A stretch of DNA of 64,000 bases from Malania oleifera (GCF_029873635.1 NC_080421.1:372001-436000), one strand, 5' to 3'. Positions 45,362-57,502 are shown, counted from the stretch's first letter. A program made the numbers and translations. The notes: generated from the letters alone by a model not told the origin.

Positions 45362-45873
45362 TGTTGCAAGTTCAGGTCATTATGCGTCCCTTTGACCGCC
45401 TGTTTCATGTGCTTGGAATAAGTTTTCATTATATAAATATTAGTAAAGGGTTATTTTCTATTAGTAGTGTCTTTGTATGCCAAATAAGGCAATATGACTC
45501 CTCGATCACTTTGATGTTTCCTAGTGCTAGAGTAGGAATGGCCTAGAAAGCTCTTTATGGGAGGATGAGTGTTCATCAGTCATTATAAAACTCACTAACT
45601 ATTGTTAACATTTTTAACCTACTTGCCTCCCTTGCTAAGCACACGATATCAATGAATGTGTTGTTAATGAATTATGTTTACTTCAATGTTTACTGCTTGC
45701 TTGCCACAACTTTCTTGAGTTGATTATTGTTTCCGCTACCATTTGATTGAATGTTAATAAAAGTGTTTCGTGGATGAATGTTGGTAAACGATAGACTGGC
45801 TAGTTAAATAAGGTTGTTTTAGCTAACGCCGCACAACCTTTCACAAGGGTGTGAAAATAGTCGAACCGTGACA
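45362..45873 (+). repeat. 5' LTR of chromovirus
   Basis: It starts TGTTGCAAG and ends ACCGTGACA. It matches 49038-49550 along its length, for example TAGTGTCTTTGTATGCCAAA, GTTCATCAGTCATT and GTGTTTCGTGGATGAATG. Confidence 0.92.
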
Positions 45874-45874
45874 C

Positions 45875-45892
45875 TTGGTATCAGAGCTAAGG
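45875..45892 (+). other. Primer binding site
   Basis: TTGGTATCAGAGCTAAGG, the complement of the initiator-methionine tRNA 3' end, lies one base after the 5' LTR. Confidence 0.88.
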
Positions 45893-45955
45893 TTGAGTTG
45901 CTATGTGAATTCGATTGCCTTCGTTGTGGGATTTGGAAAGTTTTGGTAAGTGACC

Positions 45956-46962
45956 ATGGCACCGAACAACGTTGAAAGAATCAGTGCACTAGAAGCACAG
46001 GTTGAAGAAATAACCAATAATATAGCCAATGAGATGACCTAACTGAGGGGACTTGTTGATGAAGTGATGGGATCACACTAGCATCAAGCGAGTTTAACAA
46101 GTGAAATGTTAGAGGATTTTCACCACATTGTGGAAACTTTGTAGGCCCAGATGGCTGATCTAGAAGCAAAGGTGAGTCTGATGGTTCTTACTATGGGGAA
46201 CTCCAACACTCCAAAAGTTAATAAAACTAAGGTACCAGAACCCAAGACGTATGGGGGGGTGCCCGTGATGCTAAGGAGTTAGAGAACTTCTTGTTTGATA
46301 TGGAACAGTATTTTTGCGCTGTGAGGATGGCCTCAGAACAAGTGAAAGTGGATACTACAACCATGTACTTGGTTGGTGACACCAAACTGTGGTGGCATGT
46401 TAAGTACAATGACATTGAAAATGGAAGCTGTGTAATCGAAAATTGGGAAGACTTGAAGAGAGAGCTCAAGGCCCAATTATTTCCTGAGAGTGTTAAGTAT
46501 AATGCAAGGAAAAAGTTGAGATACCTCAAGCATACTGGGTCAATCAGGGAATACGTGAAACAATTTTCTACTTTGATGTTGGATATTTGGGATATGTCGG
46601 AGAAGGACAAGTTGTTCTATTTTCTAGAGGGGATGAAACCGTGGGCAAAAACTAAACTTTATAGACAAAGAGTTCAAGACTTGTCTACTGAACAAGCTGC
46701 TGCAGAACGCTTGAGTGACTATGTTGGGGAGAATACCACTTCTTCAAAAGGGTCTGGCAGAGAGGGAAACAAGGGAAAGTCTTTCAAGAAAGGCAAAACC
46801 AAGAGTGGGGGAACCGACTATAAAACATCAACCTCAAAGGAAGCTTCGTCGTCTCGAGGGTTTAACACACCCAAGGGAAAGGGTAAACTTGAGTGTTACT
46901 TGTGTCGATGTCCTCATAGAGTTTTTGAGTGCCCTCACAAAGCAACACTTAATGCTTTATAG
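45956..46962 (+). pseudogene. Chromovirus gag remnant
   Basis: An ATG at 45956 opens MAPNNVERISALEAQVEEI, a coiled-coil-like start with three in-frame stops before a G-run (about 46254-46260), where the frame shifts. From 46291 the frame shows MYLVGDTKLWW, FPESVKYNARKKLRYLKHTG and YVKQFSTLMLDIWDMSEKDK, followed by a basic serine-rich linker. The zinc knuckle CYLC, H, C lies near 46889-46930, and the frame ends at TAG (46960-46962). Confidence 0.88.
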
Positions 46963-46983
46963 GCTTCCATTGCAGAACGGGCA

Positions 46984-47560
46984 GTGGAAGACGATAAGGA
47001 AGAGGATGAGACCCCAAGGATGGGTGCAAAGCGGCAGGTGAGCACATTGGAAAAGCAGGCTAAAGCTCCAAATGTTACACGAGCCAGAGGACTAATGTTT
47101 ATGGACTTGAGAATCAATGGGAAGAGTACCCACACTATGGTGGATACTAGGGCTACCTATAACTTTGTTTCACAACCGGAAGCTTGGAGACTCAACCTAT
47201 CCTTAGAGAAGGATATGGGACGCATGAAAGCAGTTAATTCTCTAGCCCAGCCTACTTTGGGAGTAGCCAAACAAGTTACTGTGAAACTTGGGTAGTGGGA
47301 AGGTCATGTGAATTTCACAGCGGCGCCATTAGATGACTTTCCAATCATTTTGGGAATGGAGTTTCTAAGGGGGAGGAAGACAGTGCTGATGCCTTTGGTT
47401 GGTTCCTTGTGTCTGATGGGAGATCACTCGTGCATGGTGCAAGTTGTTGCAATGAAAGGAGACGACGGGAAGTCCCTTTCAGTCATACAACTCAATGAGC
47501 GATTGGGTCAGGGTGAGCAGACATGTCTAGCCACAGTGGTAGTAGACAAAGAAGTAGGCC
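46984..47560 (+). pseudogene. Chromovirus protease remnant
   Basis: In the same frame as gag, MVDTRATYNFVSQPEAWRLN corresponds to the active-site D-T/S-G-A-T motif, but glycine is replaced by arginine, which should abolish activity. It is followed by GRMKAVNSLAQP, VKLG then a TAG (47293-47295), and DDFPIILGMEFLR. Confidence 0.85.
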
Positions 47561-48100
47561 AAGAACTGGAGCCTACGACCATCCAAGCGGTGTTGGATGC
47601 AAATAAGAAGGTGTTGCCGGATAAGCTGCCTCACAATTTTCCTTCACGACAAACTGTGGAGCATGAGATCGAGTTGCTATCAAGAGTGAAACCACCTAGT
47701 AAAGGGTCATGTTGGATGGCTCCTCGAGAGATAGTAGAGTTGGGAAAACAACTTGATGAATTGGAAGCGAGATGTGTTCACCCTTCCAAAGCACTATTGG
47801 GAGCATTGGTGTTGTTTCTACGGAAACATGAAGAGCATCTACGGAAGGTGTTCGACAGGCTAAGGGGAAACATTCTATATGTGAAGAAAGGGAAGTTCTC
47901 TTTCACTCAGTGGAGCAACAAATTCCTTGGTCATGTGGTTGAACAAGGTCGTATTCAAAGGGGTATGGAGAAGGTAAGGATGATTCAAGAATGGAAGATC
48001 CCCGCGACAGTGAAGGAGTTGCGTTCCTTTCTTGGCCTTTCTATATAATGTAGGAAGTTCATTGAGGGGTATTCTCGGAGAATGACTCCAATGACAAGAC
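47561..48100 (+). pseudogene. Chromovirus reverse transcriptase, catalytic core deleted
   Basis: The polymerase begins with VEHEIELLSRVKPP and MAPREIVELGKQLDEL. Near 47815-47825 it passes from LGALVLFLRK straight to HEEHLRKVFDRLR, skipping the palm with its YxDD box. The thumb-side FLGHVVEQGRI and VKELRSFLGLS then follow, before a TAA at 48046-48048. The frame stays open across the gap. Confidence 0.85.
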
Positions 48101-48795
48101 TACTACGGAGGTATTATTGGCCGCACACACGGGATGATGTGGTTGATTATACCAAAATTTGTCTCACTTGCCAACAAGATAAGGGGGATCGGAAGTAGTA
48201 TGCTACTTTCATGGCCGCACCAAAGTACTGTTTGGCAGAGGAGATGACACAATTGTTGCTTGCAACTGTTGTGAGACATTGGGGTGTTCCCCAAGTTATT
48301 ATTTGTGATCGAGACTTAATGTTCACTGATAACTTATTGATAAAATTTTTTAGGATATTCAGGTCACATCTTGACATCTCTTCGAGTTATCACCGACAGA
48401 CAGACGAACAGATGAAGAGATTCAGAGAGCTACTGAAAGAGTACTTGTGCCATTTTGTCAATGACAACCAGAAGAATAGCGTGCAACTACTTGATGTGGC
48501 TTCGTTCTGTGGCAAGGCCCAAAGGAGCTCAACAAACAACAAGAGCACTTTTGAGCTTATTACAGGCCAACTCTCACTGTTACCTCACACAGTGGGTGAG
48601 CCGTACAAACGAAAGAGTCCCAGGGCGTACATCTTCACTAGAGAATGGAGACAGAATGCAGAGTTTGCCCGAACCTATCTGGAGAATGCTTTTAAGCAGA
48701 TGAAGAATTGGGCAGGTCAGGGGAGAAGACCGCAGTTTCATGTCAGCTGCCTTAAGCCGTTCAATGCCAACACCAATGACCTGAGCATAAGTTAG
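48101..48795 (+). pseudogene. Chromovirus integrase remnant
   Basis: The zinc-finger end (YYWPHTRDDVVDYTKICLTC) follows the RT remnant directly, so RNase H is missing. The core shows HWGVPQVIICDRD with the second catalytic aspartate. In the QTDEQMKRF segment the usual GQSE/TER glutamate is not preserved. The segment with the first aspartate is shortened, and a TAG occurs at 48197-48199. It ends at a TAG (48793-48795). Confidence 0.82.
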
Positions 48796-48810
48796 TCCAA
48801 CAGAGCAAAG

Positions 48811-49026
48811 TTGAAGACAGTGCAACCTAATAGACGTGAAGTTCAAGAGATCCTTGCAAACAGAAAGTTCATATCCTCAAAGAAGAAGTGGCAGAAGTTC
48901 CTAGTGAAGTGGAAATGCCTTGATGACAAAGAAATCAGTTGGATTTCTGTGGAAGATATTCAACCGTTCATGGACAAACTTGAAGTGTACCTACCGCCAA
49001 AGTCTACGAGGACGTTGACCGTATAA
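48811..49026 (+). pseudogene. Chromodomain
   Basis: RREVQEILANRKFI, KKKWQKFLVKWKCLDDKEI and WISVEDIQPFMDKLEVY match the chromodomain fold, including the aromatic V-x-W-K-C stretch. It is the C-terminal part of the chromovirus integrase and targets insertion to chromatin. The stop TAA at 49024 is 14 bp before the 3' LTR. Confidence 0.88.
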
Positions 49027-49037
49027 ATGGGGGAGAA

Positions 49038-49550
49038 TGTCACGAGCTAAGCTTGTTTAGGGCATTATGTTTGCCTGTGACCACTTGTCTCGTGTGCTTG
49101 GGATGAGTTTCCATCATGTAAATACTAGTGTAGGGTTATTTTCTGCTAGTAGTGTCTTTGTATGCCAAATAAGGCAATATGCCTCCTCGATCACTTTGAT
49201 GTTTCCTAATGCTAGAGTGGGAATAGCCTAGAAAGTTCTTTAGGGGAGGGTGAGTGTTCATCAGTCATTGTAAAACTCACTAGCTATTGTCAACGTGTTT
49301 AGCCTACTTGCCTCCCTAAGCAGATGATGTCAATAGAGGTGTTGTTAATGAATTACGTTTGCTTCAATGTTTACTACTTGCCACATCTTTCTTGAGTTGA
49401 TTATTGTTTTCGCTGCCATTTGATTGAATGCTAATAAAAGTGTTTCGTGGATGAATGTTGGAAAACAATAAGCTGGCTAGTTAAACAAGAGTGTTTTAGC
49501 TAGCGCCTCACGACCCTTCAAAAGGGTGTGAAAATAGTCGGACCGTGACA
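49038..49550 (+). repeat. 3' LTR of chromovirus
   Basis: It starts TGTCACGAGC after a GGGGGAGAA polypurine tract (49029-49037) and ends GGACCGTGACA, followed by ACAAG. Confidence 0.92.
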
Positions 49551-49889
49551 ACAAGGCATGTAGATACTTGTCGTAAGAACACCCTAGCATTTTATAAGGT
49601 GTTATGTTTCCTAGCATTTTATAAAATTTTTCTTTTAATTTTCAAATTTTATAATTGCCTACGTTAAACTCTATTTATTATATATTCTTTAAATTTTGTT
49701 TATAAGAAAATTATAAGAAAAATTCTTAAATATGTCGCAATATAAAATTGACCAACTTTTCTCAATTATAAATCATGATGATATTTGATCATTGAATTTG
49801 TTGGCAGATGATCACTATCGAGAAACTAATTTATTTTAGTGAAATTTTTTTTTGAGAATTGAAAAGTGTAAGGAAGCTTCACATTGATA

Positions 49890-49921
<32 letters not shown>
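49551..49921. other. No recognisable gene; TA microsatellite
   Basis: Begins with the ACAAG duplication (49551-49555). AT-rich DNA ends in a TA run (about 49899-49923) that abuts the SIRE-like LTR. Confidence 0.6.
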
Positions 49922-49927
<6 letters not shown>

Positions 49928-51770
49928 GGTCTAATTAGGCTTTTCAATCTTGTTTTGAGGATAACAATTGAAGATGGTTTAACATGTGTTGTTGAGTGAT
50001 TTTATTTCAGGTATACATAACTCAACACTTACATTTGTCATGGATGGAAGCTGGAAATCAAAGACACATCAAGTGAAAGCTTCAACAAGTATTCGAGCAT
50101 TAAAGACAAATGAAAAAGCTTAAAGATCAAAACGAGACTTGAAGTCAAGAGGATCATCAAATGACTTGAAGTTTCAGCACTCAAATGTCATATTTAGAAA
50201 AGTTGTTTGTAAGTACTTCGTATCAAATATAATTTAGAAAATATCAACCCTTTTAGGGGATATTTATGGACTTAGAAACTTATTTTAAAACCCCGGAAAA
50301 TGTTGTATGAAAGATCAAAATATGTGAGCAAAACTAAAATTGAAAAACCAAAAAGGAAAAATCAGTAAAAGGTCTGCCCTGCCGATTGACTAGAAATACT
50401 CTAGTTCAGTCAGCCAACTGACAGAGAAACACTAGCAGAAATAATTGTCCAGCCGACTGACTCCATAAACTTAAATCACCTAGCCGACTAACAGTACCTA
50501 GCCGACTGACCCAAAATGAACTATGTCTCGCCAGCCGACTGACTATTTCCTTAATTAATTTTTAGGAGACAGAAGGGTGTCAGCCGCTTGTCCAGCCGAC
50601 TGACCTTGTGAATTTACAATACTCAATCTCCTGTTCAGCCAACCGACTCTACGAGTTTGAATTTTTAAACTCCAATGGGAAAATTTCAAAAATTGGTTTT
50701 TCAAATATAAACGTTGTAAAAACTTGGATGACACTCCAAGTCACTTGGGGAACAAGGAAACTAATCCTAGAATGCCTATAAATACTTCTTTAATCCCAAG
50801 AATTAAATCATCTAAGCAATTACTCAGCACTCTTACAATCAAAGACTACAATCTCTCAAAGCTCTATATTGCTCACACTCCATCTGGGAGAAAAATTCTG
50901 AAATTGTTGCTCAATCATCAAACCACGGTTCATACACTAAGTTTTCTCAATCAAACGAACCTTTGGTCATCTCTATACTTGAGTTTCATAATTTCTTTAT
51001 TATTATTTGATTGAAGTATAGTTTGCGTTCTAACTTGTACAACTCTACTCTGTTTTGAGAGTTTCTTTGTACTCAGATTATTGTAGCATTCTCATTGTAT
51101 TGTTGACGATTCAAAGCTTGTTTGGATTGCTGTACCAAGCGGGGATTGATCGCTTGGAGAGGTTTCTCTTTCTGAAAAAGAGGGAATTTTGTAAAGGCTT
51201 GCTCTGCCCGGAAAAGAGCACACTTAGTGGAATCATTTGGTGACATTGACCAAAGGCGAGGACGTAGGTTGGGGATAAGTCGAACCTCATAAATCTCGGT
51301 ATTCTTCTCATCCTTGCTCTCTTTACTTTCTGCGTCTTATATTCTTGTGTATGCTAAGTGCAGATTGCAGGGCTTAAAATCCATATTCAAAGAAGACTCT
51401 TGATTTTAGAAAGTACGTTTTAATTAACTATTTATGGAAACCCACAAGGGAGTACGTTGGTTAATTTGCGTAAATCTTGATTAAGAGAAGCGCAATAAAA
51501 TTTCATTCAAAACAGGGTTTGCAAACAACTATAGGGCTGCTACCAAAAAGCATACCATTCTTGAATGTTTGATTGATTATCGTACTTTGGTTGGTTAGAT
51601 TGTGTTTTTAATCTTTCAGTACTTTGTGGTGTGATTTGGTTGTGATTATAAACTGTTTGATTTACTTTCTTATTGTTGCATTAAAACAAGTAAGAATTTA
51701 AAAAAAAAGGAGGTTAAATTTTTAAATAATCCAATTCACCCCCCCTCTTGGGAAAGCTATTCTAATTTCA
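49922..51770 (+). repeat. SIRE/Maximus-like copia LTR, left copy
   Basis: It starts TTGGTCTAATTAGGCTTTTC and contains GGCGAGGACGTAGGTTGGGG. Near the end are TTCACCCCCCCTCTTGGG and TTTCA. All of these match the right copy at 57503-59374 in order. It differs in carrying a GCCGACTGAC motif cluster (50380-50650). Overall similarity to the right copy is only moderate. Confidence 0.68.
50380..50650. repeat. GCCGACTGAC motif cluster
   Basis: At least six close copies of (A/C)AGCCGACTGAC or one-to-two-base variants occur at irregular spacing. Confidence 0.75.
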
Positions 51771-53010
51771 TATATATTAAAAAAAGAGATTAGATTTGTT
51801 CTGTAACAAGTGCGGTTCTATTGATATAGATAAGCAAGAATGAAAAAAATTGTCTATAATGGGCTACCCAATGATTTTGGTTATGTAAAGATAGTAAACA
51901 ATGGTGATATTTTGGCAAATCTAGTTAGAAAATTCAAAAAGATAAGCCCCCAAATTTGGAAAGAGTAAATTTGGGTGTAAAAGTTTCTTGGGTCTTAAAT
52001 AGGCTCAATTTTTATTTAAGTTTTGAGAATTATTTTCCTAAAAACTACTAGACTAAAACTGGGGCAAAAAAAAAAAAAACATGAAGGGGCTGAGTTGTAT
52101 ATCACACGATTTGGCCTTTTGAGGTCTTACTGTAAAGCATGCTAGCTTTTTCAATAAGCCATGGAGAGTTTAAATGAGCTAGAGGAGTGGGCTTAGTTTG
52201 GGTGGAAAAAGAAAAGCTTAAAACAAGAAAGTAACCTGAAATTGAACAAGGGATTTTCTTGAATGGTGGGGGCTCAGAAGTGCTACACCCAGGTGAGACG
52301 AAGTTAGAGGGTTTGTCAAAGACGCTAGGGAAATGGAGATGATGTAGTGTTTGAAAGGGGAGGAAGAACTTGCGGAGATGGATCTATGATATCTTTTGAC
52401 TATGATGGGAGGATCAATATAGCAATAAGTCAAGAAAGGTAAATCTACTGCTAATTTACCTAAGAGACCAAGGATTAGAAGAGGGATGTGTAGATGCTAC
52501 AGAATTCGAAAAGAGAAGAACCTACGAAGATGGATCTATCAAACATTTTGAAAAGTATGGGAGAATCGCAAACAACATTGAAAGTCGAGAAAGGAAATAT
52601 GTTGTCAGTCATTCGCTTCACTTGCCAATAACAAAGGAGCTAGGTTTATAAAAGAAAATTTAGAAAATGCAAATAAGGAAAATCTTGCAAAAAGGGCTAG
52701 GACCATATAAAAATTTGTGGAAAGTATAACATGATGTTTTTTATAAGGATGATTTGACTAACGAAAATCATATGGATAATTCCTTTTATATCTATTTTTT
52801 ACTCCATTTTGTGACTAGTCCTCAATCTGGTTTGATATTTCCTATATTTACAGTAAGTTAATTGATTTTGGCAAAGGTATCTCACCTACACCCGTGGTAG
52901 ACCATATAGAAAAGAATTACATTTCTTGCCGTAGAGAATTAGATCCTATAGGAGGGACTTCAACTGATGATCCATTAAACTTGGGAGAGACAATCAAGAC
53001 CCACAAGAGC
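51771..53010. other. No recognisable gene between LTRs
   Basis: No copia or gypsy domain was found. A weak direct repeat of a GAAGA-CT-CG(G/A)AGATGGATCTAT phrase lies near 52360 and 52520. It may be degraded interior of the SIRE-like element. Confidence 0.35.
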
Positions 53011-54657
53011 TGTAGTAATCCGGAAAATAAAATAATAAAAGAAAATAGGAAAATGAATTTTTGCCTAAGGCACTAGGACAACGGGCGACGGTTTTCTGAA
53101 GAAGGAAGAAAACCGTTGACGGTTTTGGGAATTAACCGCGGGACGGAAAAAATAAAACGGTAACTTTGGGCTGATAAATAGAAAATCGGCGACTATTTTC
53201 TGTGAAACCAAGAAAATCGTCGACGATTTTCTGGCCAGTGCTGAAAGTTATAAAAGAACTGAGAGATGTGTTTTTGTTAAACAAATCAGACACTCTCTCT
53301 CTTTCCTCCCTCAAACCCACGACCTCTCTCCCTTCTCTCTTCAATTTCTGCTCCATTAAGCCTCCATTTGATGATCAGGAACCACCACAGGGTTCCTAGG
53401 AAGATTCTCTATGACGTAGGTGGAGCAGAATTTCAGTTAAGGGTTTTGGGACACCATTCCAAAACTGAGGTAAGGGTGTTATTTAGGTGTTTTTGAGTTA
53501 ATTATTAATTTATTGAAGGTATAAGTTTAGACATGAATGTATTTTTGAAGCTAAATTAAGAAATTAGGATTTTATAAATATAAGGTTTGGTGCGGATATT
53601 GCAGGCAGACTAGGTTTTAGTGGGTGTTTTCAGGAACCCAGGTAAATAATAAATAGTTTGTAAATTCAAGAAATATAAGTATGGAAATTATTCTAGGAAA
53701 TTCAATTGATTGACAAAGGAATGTATATATGTATAATTTCAGGTTTATGGAATTATGAATGTCGTGGGTGTAAGTTAGAAAGTCAGTAGACGAGCCTAGT
53801 TTGTTAGGTAAGGGAAATATGTTATGCTATGAATTTTAGAATATTTACCCGTAAATTATATGTTTTTCCAGATTATCATTCAGTTCATGATTTATTTGTA
53901 TATTAGAAAATACATTTTTCAGAATATGAGATAATTATTTATTTACTTGTGTGGCATGAGATATTATCAAATTAGTACAGAAATTATACATTCTTCAGAC
54001 TACTATGATTTATAGTATTTATACAGAAATATGCTTTACCAGATTTTACATAATTATGAATTATAGTGTATATACAGACGGATATTTTATAGCATTTGCA
54101 GATTACCATGATTTCCATAATTTAAAAGTCATAACACTATGATATTACAGTATATACAGTTCAAATATTACAGATTAGTTATTTCAGTTTAGATATTACA
54201 ATATTTTCATATCAGTTTACAGTCTTATGGTTATTTTGGAATCATGATGAAATAGTAAGATATATATAGAAAATAGTATTATATAGGATTAGACCCTGAT
54301 GAATCAGTCACGGTACTGTAGTTATTTCATATCAGAGTGCAACCACATATCTCAGATAGTGTGTACGTTTCCGTCAACCAGAGGGATTGCAGACTCCCCA
54401 AAAGATTAGGTTGAGGTGGCCGGTTTGACGAGTTAGATACCAGTTACTGTGCCTTGGAGGGATTGCAGATGGCTAGGCTAAGGATTGGTAGAGTTACAGT
54501 TGATTTATCCTAATAGGCCAACCAGTATTAAGTCTTGCCTACGGGCCGAACAACCATGTCATGAGGGGTTAAATCATGACTTACAGTTTTTCCAAGGTAT
54601 TATTATAGTTAATTATATGCATACAGATTTACTAAACAACAGCAAATATACTATAGT
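53011..54657 (+). repeat. Tekay-like gypsy LTR, 3' end missing
   Basis: It starts TGTAGTAATCC, like the LTR at 3697. It contains GTCGACGATTTTC-type words (about 53080-53235), a TTATAAAAG box (53248) and a CTCTCTCT leader. It reaches the region equivalent to about 56340 of the next LTR and then stops, without the usual TGTTACA end, where the next LTR begins. Confidence 0.68.
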
Positions 54658-54955
54658 TGTAGAGACCTGAAGAAATTATAATGATTGAATAGTATAGAAG
54701 GAGAAGAGAAGAAATTTTAATTAAAATTTAGCAAGGGTCTCGTCGATGAACGCGCTTAGTGGGGTCGTCAACAGGGGCGCTTCTCTTCGGCAAGAAGATA
54801 CCGAGAGGCTATATTCAACTCTGAATTTCGTTGATGAAGAATAGCCATTCGTCGACGAACTTCCTTCTTGACCTCGTCGACGAAGTGACGTGGCTCGTCT
54901 ATGAGTGCAGGTATATAAATAGCCTAAACTTGATTTTTCTGCAACAAATTTCACG

Positions 54956-54960
<5 letters not shown>

Positions 54961-55008
<48 letters not shown>
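54961..55008. repeat. CT microsatellite
   Basis: About 24 CT units just downstream of the LTR TATA box. Confidence 0.95.
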
Positions 55009-55011
<3 letters not shown>

Positions 55012-55604
55012 TGTTCGTCCCTTCCTCCTTCTCTCTAAGATTTCGGGCCCTTTCCTAACATTCCCTAGATCTCTCATCCTACGGCCCTTTCCCCTTCTCT
55101 CTTCTATTTCGGGCCGGATCGACGATCTGAAGCCACCACAACGCTCCTGGGAAAGTTCTCTGCAAGTCTGCCGAAGCGGATCGTCGATGGGGCTAAGGTG
55201 GAAACCATCCCAAATCTAGGGTAAGGCTTTCTACTCAGTATTTGGTTAATTGACAGTTGTAGGTAGTGTTATACGCGTAGAAATACTGAACTTTAGTTCT
55301 GGGGAATGTTATTTTCAGGGAGTTGAGTAGGGAACCCTGTGGGTGCAGGACAGATTTTCTTAGGGGCTTTTCAAGAATCAGGTAAGGAGATAAACTAAAC
55401 TTGTTCTTTTATGAAATGTATGTATATTATTATAGCATTTGATTATAGGGAAATGAATATATTTATATATGATTTATATTTGGGAAAATACTGTTAAAAT
55501 GAGGGTATGTTAAATATACGAAAAACCCGTTAGTGTGGCATGAGTAGAAATTGTTATGAAATACTGTTTTCTGGGAATGTGTTAATGATAGGATTTTTAT
55601 AATG

Positions 55605-55830
55605 AAAAATCGGCGTACAGGCCGAGCTATGTGTATGATTTGCCAACGTACGGGCTGTGCTATGATATGATTTGCTGGCATACGGGCTGAGTTATGGATG
55701 TGATTTGCCAGCGTACGGGTTGTGCTATGATATGATTTACCGGCTACGGGCCAAGTTATGGATGTGATTTGCCAACGTACAGGTTGTGCTATGATTTGCC
55801 GGCGTACAGGCCGAACTATGGTAAAATGTG
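55605..55830. repeat. Tandem repeat inside gypsy LTR
   Basis: Alternating units with GATTTGCC(A/G)(A/G)CGTAC(G/A)GG, (C/T)TGTGCTATGAT and GAGTTATGGATGTG occur about six times (first GATTTGCC near 55637, later near 55700, 55765 and 55793). Confidence 0.8.
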
Positions 55831-56853
55831 TAATACCAGTGTACGGGCCAATGATTTTCATGATATATGTATATATGCAAAATGATATGATTGATTTGAC
55901 AATTAATGATATGAAATATTTATGTATCACAATTTCAGTATATGTTATATGATATCAGAACTTGATTGGCTTGATTTAGGCTAGCACTTGCACGGTACCG
56001 TTGCTATGTGTCCATGGTCTTCGTGATCATGATATTTTTGCTAACGCCGCTGTACGGAGTGGTGTGAGATTGGATGGTCAATGTGGTTTTTAAGAAATGT
56101 GTGAGTGCCCCAGGTGTACGGACCAGGTCTAGCAGACCCATCAGACTTACAGACTGTACTTTTGACTTGGCAGTGGTCGGCCAACCATTGTCAGGTCCTA
56201 CCTTTAGGCCACACAACCCAGTCATGTGGGGGTAATACATGACAACAGCCAACTAACCAACTAGAAATTTTTTTGTATTATTATTATATGAGATGAAATA
56301 TGTTTATGAAAATGCAGTATGTTCTGCCATGTTTTGATGATATATATGTTTTTCCAAGTTTGACATAACAGTTACTAATTATGTTCTGTATGGTATATGT
56401 ATAACAAGGAATACTCATGTTACCACACACTAGTATTAGTTTATTTCCCTTACTAAGAGGTGTCTCACCCCGAATTTTATAAATATTTCAAAAGCCCCTG
56501 ATAGGAGAGCGGGTAAAGCCTCGCTGATCTAGTACGGTTGGTCTGCCCTTCCAGAAAGGTAAGTGTTTTGATAGGGTCAAATGTATTTTTGTGGGATGAC
56601 CCTAGATATTTTTTTTGGGTTGTGTATTGTGTACATGTATATACAGCGATCGTAGTAACTCTGGTATTGTGATGTATGGTATAATGAGGTGGTTATGATT
56701 TATGTTTCCTGCTGCATAGGCTTCCATGATGTGTTTCTTATGTATCTCTGGTACCCACGGGTTCAGGTTGATTATGATCTGCTGAGATTTGTGATATTGA
56801 TTTTATTATATTTTGGAATATATATATATGAGGAAAATAAGCAAGTTGTGACA

Positions 56854-57502
56854 ATTCGAGTGTCCTAATTACTCTCAATCCTAGATTTTGGAACAAGACT
56901 TCACCCCCGAAGCCTTTCTACCCCTAGTTATGGAAAATGATCCGGTTTATCTTGGGCGTCCTCCATTGTATAAACAACTCAATCTCAAAGCCCAAATTCT
57001 CCACTTTGTGTACGCTTGTAATGACTCTTTGCTAGAATGGTGACTTTTTGTTCTTTATCCCTTGTTCCTTTCTGAATAATGACATAGGGGGAGAGAAATG
57101 TTAGCAAAGATTAATGCAAAGATGAATTGTAACAAAGATGGAGAATTTGAATGATAAACATGATGATAAACATGGCTTTTGAAGCATTGTGCAAACACAT
57201 GCTTGATTGAGAATTTGAAGATGTCACCACACATATGCAAAATGAATTATGATCTAAATAAGAAATATGACATAACTATTTGAATATTGAAGCACACTAC
57301 AAATGCTACATTGAAATATATTGGAAAGTGTGTGTTCATGTTACATACTTGTTTGGTGTTCATTTGCTACTTTGAACTATTTTTATATACTTGATATCAT
57401 TACTTTTCAAAATTGTTAAAAGAATGCTTATTATAAGAGAGAGTCTTTTCAAAGGAACCCTCATCTTTGCTCCTTGTTTTTCATCATCAAAAAGGGGGAG
57501 AT
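56854..57502 (+). mobile_element. 3' internal end of SIRE-like copia element
   Basis: No open frame is supported. The right part ends with CATCATCAAAAAGGGGGAGA, the typical SIRE/Maximus polypurine tract, directly before the LTR. The AAGCCCAAATTCTCC part near 56980 may be the decayed end of the optional third reading frame. Confidence 0.55.

Larger units (their letters stand above)
45362..49550 (+). mobile_element. Complete-ended Ty3/gypsy chromovirus (Galadriel-like), internally deleted
   Basis: Two LTRs of about 512 bp, a primer binding site, a gag-pol region in mostly one frame, a chromodomain and a 5-bp target duplication define a full insertion. At 4.2 kb it is short: the reverse transcriptase palm and RNase H are missing. 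The LTRs agree by eye at roughly 85-90 percent, so the insertion is old. The lineage (Galadriel-like) is judged from the protease and chromodomain style only. Confidence 0.92.
54658..56853 (+). repeat. Tekay-like gypsy LTR (about 2.2 kb)
   Basis: It starts TGTAGAGACCTG and ends AGTTGTGACA. It has CGTCGACGAA-type words (about 54850-54890), a GTATATAAATAG TATA box (about 54910), a long CT run (54961-55008), an internal tandem repeat, and TTACTAAGAGGTGTCTCACC near 56450, which also occurs in the LTR at 3697-5291. Confidence 0.68.

Noticed and set aside
45874-45895. Possible tRNA gene because of TGGTATCAGAGC
   Set aside because: It is a retrotransposon primer binding site; no cloverleaf surrounds it.
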